NCBI GenBank assembly: GCA_013694885.1
Contig: JACDBO010000426.1
Span: 1 to 19,674, forward strand
DNA: 19,674 nucleotides
Direction of reading: 5' to 3'
Source of the DNA: Chloroflexia bacterium
GTDB lineage: Bacteria; Chloroflexota; Chloroflexia; Thermomicrobiales; UBA6265
The translations under genes and the position numbers were made by a program. The notes under the pieces are model-generated. The model was not told where the DNA came from and did no database searches. It saw nothing but the letters and a program-made list of their open reading frames with translations. Of this stretch, positions 14,073-19,674 are shown piece by piece (positions within the stretch are counted from its first letter, which is position 1; every line of letters begins with the position of its first letter).

Positions 14073-15092
14073 GTGGATTTCGTCATATTCGGGATGGGCA
14101 CGGGCGCGGCGCTCCTACTCATCGGCTGGCTCGGGCGCGATCTCGGACCGCGCTTACGCTATCGTACGCCGCAAAGCGACGACGAGGTGCTCGCCGTCGA
14201 GGAACTCGTCGCGCGGGTCTCCTGGAGTCGCTTCTGCGCCTCCGGCGGAGCGGCGTTGGCCCTCTGCGGTCTGTTCATGCTGCTCGTGACGCTGGCCACG
14301 CTCCTGCTGCGCGTGGACGACGCGACGGGGCGCACGACGATGCTCGTCAGCTTCGGGTTCGTCGTGGTGGCAATGGCCGTCTGGTCATGGGCGTACGTGC
14401 GCCGGTTCGGGGTCTACGGCGTCCTGCCGCCCCGCCGCCAACGCGCGGCGTCGTCCGAGCCGGTCATCGCCGATCAGCCGGCGATCGCGGTTCTCGATCC
14501 GGCTCAAGAACCTACCGGACCGGACGATGAGCCCGAGCCACTCGCCGCCGCTACGCCGGAAACCGCATCGGAACCAGAGTTGGCCGCCGCCGATGTCTCT
14601 CCTGAGCAAGCGGAAACCGAGCTGATCGCGTCGTCAGAGGACTCGTCTGGCACTGCCGAGGCGGCGACTGAGTCATCGACCGCCGACCTCGCGGCCGAGC
14701 CCACAGCTGAACCTGCGTCGGAGCCGCCAAGCGACCCCATCGTTGCCGAATCGCTCCCCGCCGATCCGTCGACGGTAGTCGACGACGCTCCCGGCCCGCC
14801 GGCAGAAACGCTCCTGGCCGAAACCGAACCCTCCGAACCCACCATCGGCGCCGCGTCGGACACTGCCATCGAGAGCGAGGTGCCGTCCGCGACAAGCGAT
14901 CAGCCGGTGTCGGATGCAGTGGTCGCCGGCGCGGCCACCGAGCGCCCAAGCGATGAGTCTGCCCCGGTGCTGCGACCCGGCCGCCGTCGCGGCACGTCCC
15001 AAGTCCATGACTACCTCGCTCGCCACCGACCTCAGCTCGGGGCGCGACGCTCCGCCCGCCCGGCTGACCCGGCCACCGAGGGCGAACCGTAG
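14073..15092 (+). CDS. Membrane protein with three N-terminal helices and long acidic tail, function unknown
   Basis: 339 residues. Three hydrophobic segments fill the first ~120 residues: MDFVIFGMGTGAALLLIGWL, ALALCGLFMLLVTLATLLL and TTMLVSFGFVVVAMAVWSWAYV. The rest is an Ala/Glu/Ser/Pro/Thr-rich acidic, presumably disordered tail (about 130-310) ending in a basic patch (RPGRRRGTSQVHDYLARHRPQLGARRSARP). I recognise no family. GTG 14073 is chosen because the first helix then begins at once (MDFVIF...) and a G-rich stretch precedes it. The ATG at 13887 would add 62 residues with no membrane or domain character that overlap the palindromic repeat. The acidic tail composition recalls the sunset-domain protein at 3503, but no sequence relation is evident. 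Confidence 0.65.
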   Translation: MDFVIFGMGTGAALLLIGWLGRDLGPRLRYRTPQSDDEVLAVEELVARVSWSRFCASGGAALALCGLFMLLVTLATLLLRVDDATGRTTMLVSFGFVVVAMAVWSWAYVRRFGVYGVLPPRRQRAASSEPVIADQPAIAVLDPAQEPTGPDDEPEPLAAATPETASEPELAAADVSPEQAETELIASSEDSSGTAEAATESSTADLAAEPTAEPASEPPSDPIVAESLPADPSTVVDDAPGPPAETLLAETEPSEPTIGAASDTAIESEVPSATSDQPVSDAVVAGAATERPSDESAPVLRPGRRRGTSQVHDYLARHRPQLGARRSARPADPATEGEP

Positions 15093-15121
15093 CCCGGTTT
15101 CTTCTCGTTCCGCTTTCCGCT

Positions 15122-15156
15122 GTTCATGACCCGGTGGGACGCCACCAGGCATGAAC
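15122..15156. terminator. Two-tier hairpin between convergent genes
   Basis: GTTCATG (15122-15128) pairs with CATGAAC (15150-15156), and inside it GGTGG (15133-15137) pairs with CCACC (15142-15146). It lies 30 bases after the membrane-protein stop and about 75 bases beyond the end of the convergent FAH-family gene. It may be a bidirectional terminator. There is no long T run. Confidence 0.4.
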
Positions 15157-15186
15157 ACTCGAAATGACAGTGTTGGCGACTGGCGG
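15154..15186. repeat. Partial palindromic repeat, GAAATGACAG type
   Basis: AACACT (15154-15159) and AGTGTT (15169-15174) flank CGAAATGAC. The run from 15161 (GAAATGACAG...TTGGCGACTGGCG) matches 6873-6895 with small differences, so it is a degenerate or half copy of the element in the rhodanese 3' end. Confidence 0.5.
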
Positions 15187-15230
15187 TAGGCGGCGCCCGA
15201 AACGCCGAACCTGCGGATGAGCCATGTGCG

Positions 15231-16226
15231 TCATCCACCGTCCGGTGGCGCCGCGTCGGTTTCTCCCCCGTTCTCGGGCAGGGCGATCGTGTTGCGGAGG
15301 CGGCCCAGACGCTCGACATCGAGTTCGACCTCATCACCCGGTTCCAGCCACGGGTGCCGCTCAGGCCCGAGTTCGAGGATGCAGCCGCCACCGACTGTCC
15401 CCGAACCGATGATGTCGCCTGGTTCGAGCGGCACGTCGGCCGAAGCCCGCGCGATCATCTCGGCAAACGTCCAGTGCATGGTGGCAGTGTTGGCCTCGGT
15501 CAGGGTCTCGCCGTTGACGCGGGCCACCATCCCTAGGTGGAGGCGGCCGTCCCGCTGGCGGGCGGCGAGCTCGTCGGGTGTCACCAGCCAAGGCCCAAGC
15601 GAGGTGGCGAAATCCTTGCCCTTGGCCGGGCCGAGACCCACGGTCATTTCCTCGCGCTGCACGTCGCGGGCGCTCCAGTCGTTGAGGATCGCATATCCGG
15701 CGATGTAGCCTTCCGCCTCTTCGACCGCGATGTCCCGGCCAGTCCGGCCAATGATGCAGGCGATCTCCAGCTCGAAGTCGAGTTCCCGCGTTTCCGCCGG
15801 TTTTGGTATCGCCACCTCCGGGCCGAAGAAGGTACCGGTATGGCCGTAGTAGAAAACGGGCAGCCGGTACCAGGTCGCGGGTACTGGACGCCCACGCCGC
15901 GTGTACGCGGTCACCACATGCTGCTCGAAGGCGTAGAAGTCGCGGAACGCTGGGGGCCGGGGGATCGGCGCGAGCAGCGTCGCTTCCCACCGCGCGAGCG
16001 CGACGTCGGGCGGCACCTCAGCCGCCTCCGCGAATTGCCGCGCAAACGTCGTGGTGGCCCCCTTAAGTTGAGTGAGCGCATCCGGCCCGCGGGTCAGCAG
16101 CGCGAGCATGTCGTTCGGCAGCGCGTCGTCGGTCAGCCGGGCGACATCGAGTATGCGATCCCCTTGGACGACGCCGGCTCTCGCCTGCTCGCCGGTGCGC
16201 GGGTGGCGGTACGTGACCAGACGCAT
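15231..16226 (-). CDS. Fumarylacetoacetate hydrolase family protein
   Basis: 331 residues; a metal-dependent hydrolase or decarboxylase of the FAH fold. Metal-binding acidic residues are visible as Glu152 and Glu154 (ELDFELEIA) and Asp183 (LNDWSARD), with a lysine in the GPAKGKDFATSLGPW loop (202-204). RLPVFYYGHTGTFFGP corresponds to the 'wide-type' FAH-like enzymes that act on aromatic or ketoacid breakdown intermediates. IIGSGTVGGGCILEL and WLEPGDEVELDVERLGRLRN complete the fold. The substrate cannot be fixed from sequence and no catabolic neighbours are present. ATG 16226 has GGGGAG about 10 bases upstream. It appears to be a single-gene unit. Confidence 0.9.
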   Translation of the reverse strand: MRLVTYRHPRTGEQARAGVVQGDRILDVARLTDDALPNDMLALLTRGPDALTQLKGATTTFARQFAEAAEVPPDVALARWEATLLAPIPRPPAFRDFYAFEQHVVTAYTRRGRPVPATWYRLPVFYYGHTGTFFGPEVAIPKPAETRELDFELEIACIIGRTGRDIAVEEAEGYIAGYAILNDWSARDVQREEMTVGLGPAKGKDFATSLGPWLVTPDELAARQRDGRLHLGMVARVNGETLTEANTATMHWTFAEMIARASADVPLEPGDIIGSGTVGGGCILELGPERHPWLEPGDEVELDVERLGRLRNTIALPENGGETDAAPPDGG

Positions 16227-16270
16227 TGACGCGTATCTCCCCTTCGATTCGACGAAACCGCACGACGCCC

Positions 16271-16276
16271 ATCATA
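16271..16276 (-). promoter_or_regulatory. Candidate -10 element of the FAH-family gene
   Basis: On the minus strand TATGAT lies about 45 bases before the ATG at 16226. The matching -35 region is GC-rich with no clear TTGACA, so support is modest. Confidence 0.3.
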
Positions 16277-16311
16277 CCCGCCGCCGCCCGGAAACGGACC
16301 GCCACCGTCGC

Positions 16312-16331
16312 GCTGGCATGGGCTGGCATGG
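16312..16331. repeat. Tandem pair of GCTGGCATGG
   Basis: Two exact, adjacent 10-base copies (16312-16321 and 16322-16331) lie in the divergent region between the FAH-family gene and the GlsB-like gene, just upstream of a CATACT (16338-16343). One-turn spacing would suit a regulator, but this may be chance. Confidence 0.45.
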
Positions 16332-16413
16332 GCCGTGCATACTCGCTACCCGGCTGAAACGGTGCCGATGGGCCACGGCGCTCGACGAAAATCAATGCTG
16401 AGAGGAGCAAAGT

Positions 16414-16659
16414 GTGAATTTTCTCGTTTGGATCGTCGTCGGTATCCTGGCCGGCTGGCTGGCGGGCGTGATTACGCGCACGGACCGGAGCATCTGGGGC
16501 GACCTGCTGCTCGGCCTGATCGGCGCCCTCATCGCCGGACTGGTGACAGACGGCTTGGTCGGCGGCGACGCCGGGTTCTGGTCCTCGCTCGTTGCCGCGA
16601 CTATTGCGGCAGTCGTCCTCGTCTTGATCAAGAACGCGATCATGGGGCGGCGCGGCTAG
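16414..16659 (+). CDS. GlsB/YeaQ/YmgE family stress-associated membrane protein
   Basis: 81 residues, the usual size of this family (also called transglycosylase-associated). Three hydrophobic segments cover most of it: residues 1-20 (MNFLVWIVVGILAGWLAGVI), about 28-47 (WGDLLLGLIGALIAGLVTDG) and about 55-75, ending in a basic MGRRG. The Gly-rich pattern GxLAGWLAG...GDLLLGLIGAL is typical. It is an inner-membrane protein often induced by general stress; its molecular role is unclear. GTG 16414 has AGAGGAG at 16401-16407, six bases upstream, so the start is secure. It is divergent from the FAH-family gene. Confidence 0.9.
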   Translation: MNFLVWIVVGILAGWLAGVITRTDRSIWGDLLLGLIGALIAGLVTDGLVGGDAGFWSSLVAATIAAVVLVLIKNAIMGRRG

Positions 16660-16706
16660 CCGCCCGGCGGCCGTGTGGCGACACAGGAGCGCCTCGCCCG
16701 CGAACA

Positions 16707-16803
16707 GGGCAGCCACCCGGGGCTGCCCCTACCTGTCGTTAGCGGTCGGCATAGTTGTGGAAGTCATTGGGCGAAAGGTAGGGGCGAACCCGTGTGTTCG
16801 CCC
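16707..16803. repeat. Compound intergenic repeat with three mutually exclusive stems
   Basis: GGGCAGCC (16707-16714) pairs with GGCTGCCC (16721-16728). GGGCGAAC (16782-16789) pairs with GTTCGCCC (16796-16803). GCCCCTACCT (16725-16734) pairs with AGGTAGGGGC (16776-16785). The third stem shares four bases with each of the others, so the two-hairpin and one-stem folds compete. The GTAGGGGCGAAC...GTTCGCCC wording resembles intergenic repeats known in several bacteria. The remainder of 16660-16932 shows no gene. Confidence 0.7.
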
Positions 16804-16932
16804 TGCCACGCCGCTCACCCGTCACGTTTTTGCCAACCATGTGCAGGGTCGACCCGATGTGATCGCCCTGATCCGTCGTGGATCGGCCACGATGCTAGTC
16901 GATCCGTCCCGCTGTTCGCGGGGCGTCGCCGG

Positions 16933-17556
16933 TCACCGGCGGGTGGCACGGTGGGCGCGGGCAAGGGGGGTGAGGCGCTCAGCGGCGCGCAGCAGCAAGT
17001 CGGTGACAGCGGCGAGGGCGATGATCGCGATAATCCCGGCGAGGATCATTGCCGGGTAGTTGCGGGCCAGACCGCGAAAGAGCAGATCGCCGAGTCCGCC
17101 GGCGTTGATCCAGGCGGCGACGGCGGCGATGCTGATGATCGTCAGCAGCGCCGTGCGCACCCCGGCGATAATCACCGGCAGGGCCAGCGGGAACCAGACC
17201 CGCCGCATCACCTGCCCCCGCGTCATGCCGATGCCGCTCGCCGCTTCGAGGGTCGGCGCATCGACCGAGCGCAACCCGGCGACGATGTTGCGGACGAGGA
17301 AGACCTGGGAGTAGGTGACGAGGATGATCAGCGCTGGCTTCACGCCAAGCCCTTGACTCGGGATCGTGTAGAGGATACCGAGGAAGGTCAGCACCGGTAC
17401 GGTGAGCGCGCGGAAGCGGGCCGCCGCTATGCCGAGAACGAGCGCGATCGGCAGCGCGATGGCCAGCGCCAGCAATGAGAGCCGGACGTGGTCCAGCGTC
17501 AGCGCCCAGACTTCCCGCCAGTTCTCGGTCAGGTAGCTGAGGTCGAGACCGTCCAT
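16933..17556 (-). CDS. opuCB: Quaternary amine / choline ABC transporter permease (OpuCB type), shortened
   Basis: 207 residues; membrane-spanning subunit of an OpuC/ProU-type osmolyte importer. It contains the family segments LTLDHVRLSLLALAIALPIAL, LEAASGIGMTRGQVMRRVWFPLALPVII (the cytoplasmic EAA loop contacting the ATPase) and TIISIAAVAAWINAGGLGDLLF. OpuCB homologues are about 217 residues and read TIPSxAxFAxxxPxxGxG before KPA; here the sequence goes straight from TIPS through Gln to GLGVKPA, so about 11 residues of a transmembrane segment seem missing (near 17353-17355). ATG 17556 lies 3 bases after the ATPase stop, indicating translational coupling. It is the last gene of the operon in transcription order. 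Confidence 0.88.
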   Translation of the reverse strand: MDGLDLSYLTENWREVWALTLDHVRLSLLALAIALPIALVLGIAAARFRALTVPVLTFLGILYTIPSQGLGVKPALIILVTYSQVFLVRNIVAGLRSVDAPTLEAASGIGMTRGQVMRRVWFPLALPVIIAGVRTALLTIISIAAVAAWINAGGLGDLLFRGLARNYPAMILAGIIAIIALAAVTDLLLRAAERLTPLARAHRATRR

Positions 17557-17559
17557 CGC

Positions 17560-18657
17560 CTAGTCGCCGCCCCGCAGTCGACCAGCGCGCTCCACGGGAA
17601 CCACCACGACGTGGTCACCGTCGCTGGACTTATCCGGCGATGGTGGCGCCGCGGCACGCTGGACGGCCCGCAGGCTGAGCGTGCCGACCGGGTGGCCGTC
17701 CTCGTCGACGACCACGAGCCGGTCAGCGCCGCTGTCGACGAGTTGCGACAGGGCGTCACGCAGAAACACCCATTGAGATATTTCCGGGGCGTTGCCGGCG
17801 AGGGCGCTATCCAGCGGTTCCACCGCGGCGGCGACCGGCACCAGGCTCAGCCGGCGCAGCACGTCGTTGGAACCGACGAGGTCGGCGACGAAGTCGTTCG
17901 CCGGTTCGGTGACGATCGCCAGCGGCGTGTCGAATTGCACGACACGACCCTCGCGCATGACCACGATCTTGTCGGCGAGATGGACCGCTTCCTCGATGTC
18001 GTGGGTCACGAAGAGAATCGTCTGGCGAAACTGGCGGTGGATGCGCGCCAGCTCTTGCTGCAACCGGCCGCGAGTGATCGCGTCCAGCGCGCCGAAGGGC
18101 TCGTCCATGAGCATCGTGGACGGTTCCGCCGCCAGTGCGCGCGCGAGGCCGACACGCTGCTGCTCCCCACCGGAGAGCTGCGCCGGGTAGCGATGCGCAT
18201 ACTCCGCCGGAGGCAAACCGACCAGGGTGAGGAGTTCCTCGACGCGCCGCTTGATGCGCTGCTTGTCCCACTTCAGAAGATCGGGGACGACTCCGACGTT
18301 GTCCGCGACGCGGAGGTGCGGGAAGAGCCCCGTCTGTTGGATGACGTACCCGATGCGGCGGCGTAAATGCGACGCCTTGAGATCGTGCACCTCGGTGTCG
18401 TCGATCCAAATCCGCCCCGAGGTCGGCTCGTAGAGCCGGTTGATCATCTTGAGCAGGGTGGTCTTGCCGCAGCCGGACGGCCCCAGCAGCGCCACGAACT
18501 CGCCCGGCGCGATCCGCAGCGAGACATCGTCCACGGCGGGACGTTCCGCGCCGGGATAGTGCTTGGAGACACCCTCCAGCCGAACGGCGCTGCCCTGCCG
18601 TTCGGCTGGTTCGGTGGCCGGTGGTAGGTCGAGATCGGCGTGTGCGTCGGCGCTGAT
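17560..18657 (-). CDS. opuCA: Quaternary amine ABC transporter ATPase (OpuCA/ProV type), apparent ATC start
   Basis: ATPase driving osmolyte import. Motifs (numbered from ATC 18657): Walker A LGPSGCGKTT (about 58-67), Q-loop QQTG (107-110), LSGGEQ signature (161-166), Walker B MLMDEP (182-187) and switch His219 (VTHD). The C-terminal part holds one CBS-like module (FLRDALSQLV, VVVDEDGHPVGTLSL); OpuCA commonly has two. The nearest standard start, GTG 18534, would remove the conserved first strand SAVRLEGVSKHYPGAERPA, which is open in frame. Upstream to an in-frame TAG there is no ATG, GTG or TTG. ATC 18657 lies 7 bases after GGGAG (complement of 18665-18669) and is the best candidate, giving 365 residues. 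Either ATC is used, or an ancestral ATG has mutated. Confidence 0.85.
   Translation of the reverse strand: MSADAHADLDLPPATEPAERQGSAVRLEGVSKHYPGAERPAVDDVSLRIAPGEFVALLGPSGCGKTTLLKMINRLYEPTSGRIWIDDTEVHDLKASHLRRRIGYVIQQTGLFPHLRVADNVGVVPDLLKWDKQRIKRRVEELLTLVGLPPAEYAHRYPAQLSGGEQQRVGLARALAAEPSTMLMDEPFGALDAITRGRLQQELARIHRQFRQTILFVTHDIEEAVHLADKIVVMREGRVVQFDTPLAIVTEPANDFVADLVGSNDVLRRLSLVPVAAAVEPLDSALAGNAPEISQWVFLRDALSQLVDSGADRLVVVDEDGHPVGTLSLRAVQRAAAPPSPDKSSDGDHVVVVPVERAGRLRGGD
18576..18609 (-). repeat. Perfect 13-bp inverted repeat inside the opuCA 5' coding region
   Basis: CCAGCCGAACGGC (18576-18588) and its exact reverse complement (18597-18609) flank an 8-base loop. In the mRNA this is a very stable hairpin about 50 bases after the proposed ATC start, just before the first strand of the ABC domain. 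No T run follows, so simple termination is not indicated. It could influence start choice or differential expression within the operon. Confidence 0.75.
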
Positions 18658-18684
18658 GGTGTCGCTCCCGTCGGCTCGATGTCT

Positions 18685-18763
18685 GTGCGCTTCCGAGCGA
18701 GTGCGAGAAACCTCTCCCTATCGTTCGCCGGAGAAGAGATTGCTCGCCTCACCTCAGAAAGAC
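18685..18763. repeat. Degenerate palindromic repeat pair between opuCC and opuCA
   Basis: Read on the minus strand, the segment opens GTCTTTCTGAGGTGAGGCGA (from 18763) and closes with CTCGGAAGCGCACA (to about 18685). The closing half, read on the plus strand as CTTCCGAGCGAGTGCGAGAAA, resembles the GTCATTTCGAG...GAGAAATCTC core at 13783. The two halves are imperfect inverses. It fills about half of the 155-base gap before the ATPase. Confidence 0.45.
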
Positions 18764-18812
18764 GTTGTCTGGTGGCTCAGGATAGCGACCTCTCGCCTTG
18801 AAAACTAGGACG

Positions 18813-19674
18813 CTACGACGCGATGAAGCCGTTGTCGGTCAGATACGTCTGCGCGACCTCGGCCGGATCAGCCTTCTCGTCCCCGTCCACGCGCCAGTTC
18901 AGGTCGGACATGAGGTCGTCGGTCAGCGAGGTGGTCACCTCGTCGAAGCGAGCCTGCATCTCCGGATTGGCTTCGAGCACATCGTTGCGGACCACCGGGG
19001 CGACGTGGTACGGCGGCCACAGCCCCATGTCGTCTTCGAGCACGACGAGGTCGTAGCCGGAGATCTGTCCGTCGGTGCCGAAGGCGAGAACCACTTGAGC
19101 CTGCCCGTCCAGCAGCGCCTGGTACTTGAGGCCCGGCGCCACCGGCAGCACTTCGATCTCCTCGAAGCCACTGGCATAGACGCGCTGGAGACCGAGCAAC
19201 CCGTCCTCCCGCTCCGGGAAGTCGGCCGGGGCCGAGATGATCAGGTCGCCGGCCATCTCCGCCAGCTGCGAGATCGTTGTCAGCCCGTTCTCGTCAGAGA
19301 ACTCGCGCGTCACCGCGAGCGCCTGGGTGTTGTTGAATGGCGACTGCGCCAGCCAGGTGAGCTGGAACTGCGCCTGGTACTCCTCGCTGACGACATCGTA
19401 GACGAGCTGATCGAGTCCGCCCATTTCGCCCGCCGCCGGGGAGGCCGCTGGCGACGCGGCCGGGCTCGCCGCCGCCTCCGGGCTCGCCTGCAGCGACTCG
19501 ACGGAGAGGCCCAGCACCTCGGTCAACCCCGTTCCGGTGTACTCCGGGTAGAGCGAGATGTCGCCGCCGACCAGCGCTTGCTGGGCGATCTGGGTGCCGC
19601 CGAGGTTGGTGGCGTCTTCGGCCTCGACACCCATGTCCTGCAACACGAGCAAATACATATTGCCGAGGATGAAC
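18813..19674 (-). CDS. opuCC: Quaternary amine / choline-binding protein (OpuCC/OsmF type), 5' end beyond the window
   Basis: The frame is open to the window edge (FILGNMYLLVLQDMG...), so the signal peptide or lipobox and first ~50 residues are missing; about 286 residues are visible. Family features are TNLGGTQIAQQALVGGDISLYPEYTGTGLTEVL, SPFNNTQALAV and APGLKYQALLDGQAQVVLAFGTDG; these segments form the ligand pocket of OpuAC-type binding proteins. A Ser-Pro-Ala repeat linker (19428-19487) interrupts the first lobe after the YTGTGLTEVL region. In other members this stretch is short. The protein would capture glycine betaine, choline or a similar compound outside the cell and deliver it to the permease. 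The ATPase gene follows after 155 bases. Confidence 0.9.
   Translation of the reverse strand, partial: FILGNMYLLVLQDMGVEAEDATNLGGTQIAQQALVGGDISLYPEYTGTGLTEVLGLSVESLQASPEAAASPAASPAASPAAGEMGGLDQLVYDVVSEEYQAQFQLTWLAQSPFNNTQALAVTREFSDENGLTTISQLAEMAGDLIISAPADFPEREDGLLGLQRVYASGFEEIEVLPVAPGLKYQALLDGQAQVVLAFGTDGQISGYDLVVLEDDMGLWPPYHVAPVVRNDVLEANPEMQARFDEVTTSLTDDLMSDLNWRVDGDEKADPAEVAQTYLTDNGFIAS
19428..19487 (-). repeat. Ser-Pro-Ala repeat linker inside the binding protein
   Basis: Twenty codons encode ASPEAAASPAASPAASPAAG. The three SPAA units use different synonymous codons (AGC CCG GCC GCG; TCG CCA GCG GCC; TCC CCG GCG GCG), so the repeat is conserved at protein level rather than being a fresh DNA duplication. 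Confidence 0.85.

Noticed and set aside
13783..15186. CRISPR-like array from recurring GTCATTTCGAG words
   Set aside because: Copies are far apart, irregular in spacing, in both orientations, with no spacers of constant length and no cas genes.
16926..16941. Palindrome around the permease stop codon (CGCCGGT-C-ACCGGCG) as terminator
   Set aside because: It has a one-base loop, no T run on the minus strand, and overlaps coding sequence.

Overview
The window is high-GC DNA with long open frames, GTG starts next to good Shine-Dalgarno sites, and many short palindromic repeats between genes. Protein style (Ser-Pro-Ala linkers, a sunset-type domain, long acidic Ala/Pro tails) suggests Chloroflexota, class Thermomicrobia (Sphaerobacter-like). 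That is inference from style; no rRNA or marker phylogeny is available here.

Layout. 1-59 is the tail of an unidentified + strand gene. 60-558 is non-coding and holds a large nested palindrome. 559-1491 is a solitary Mrr-type (type IV) restriction endonuclease in visibly AT-richer DNA. 1677-6762 (+) carries release factor RF3 (prfC), an acidic low-complexity protein ending in a sunset-type domain, and an M3 oligoendopeptidase F. 6814-11706 (all -) reads, in transcription order, as a CtBP/PGDH-type 2-hydroxyacid dehydrogenase, an ECF sigma factor, its zinc-motif anti-sigma factor, a secreted SIMPL-domain protein and a membrane-anchored tandem rhodanese. 11707-12343 is a long divergent regulatory region. 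12344-15092 (+) holds an M20 dipeptidase and a membrane protein with a disordered acidic tail. 15231-16226 (-) is a fumarylacetoacetate-hydrolase family enzyme. 16414-16659 (+) is a small GlsB/YeaQ membrane protein. 16933-19674 (-) is an OpuC-type quaternary amine/choline ABC importer: binding protein (cut by the window edge), ATPase, permease.

How the genes work together. The sigma and anti-sigma pair is a classical extracytoplasmic sensing unit; the SIMPL protein and anchored rhodanese lie downstream on the same strand and are plausible envelope-facing partners, though this is not proven. The Opu genes form an osmolyte importer, and the adjacent GlsB-type protein also belongs to a stress-associated family.

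Most interesting signals. (1) The tandem rhodanese has Gly where the catalytic Cys should be and contains no cysteine at all. Its C-terminus is encoded by a palindromic repeat. (2) The Opu ATPase has no ATG/GTG/TTG start covering its conserved N-terminus; an ATC codon sits at ideal distance from a GGGAG site, followed by a perfect 13-bp hairpin inside the coding region. (3) The Opu permease appears to lack about 11 residues of a conserved transmembrane segment. (4) A family of palindromic elements (GTCATTCTGA / GTCATTTCGAG types) occurs at least six times and has shaped gene ends and leaders. (5) A strong promoter with palindromes sits about 350 nt upstream of the dehydrogenase. I found no CRISPR array, tRNA, rRNA or transposase gene.
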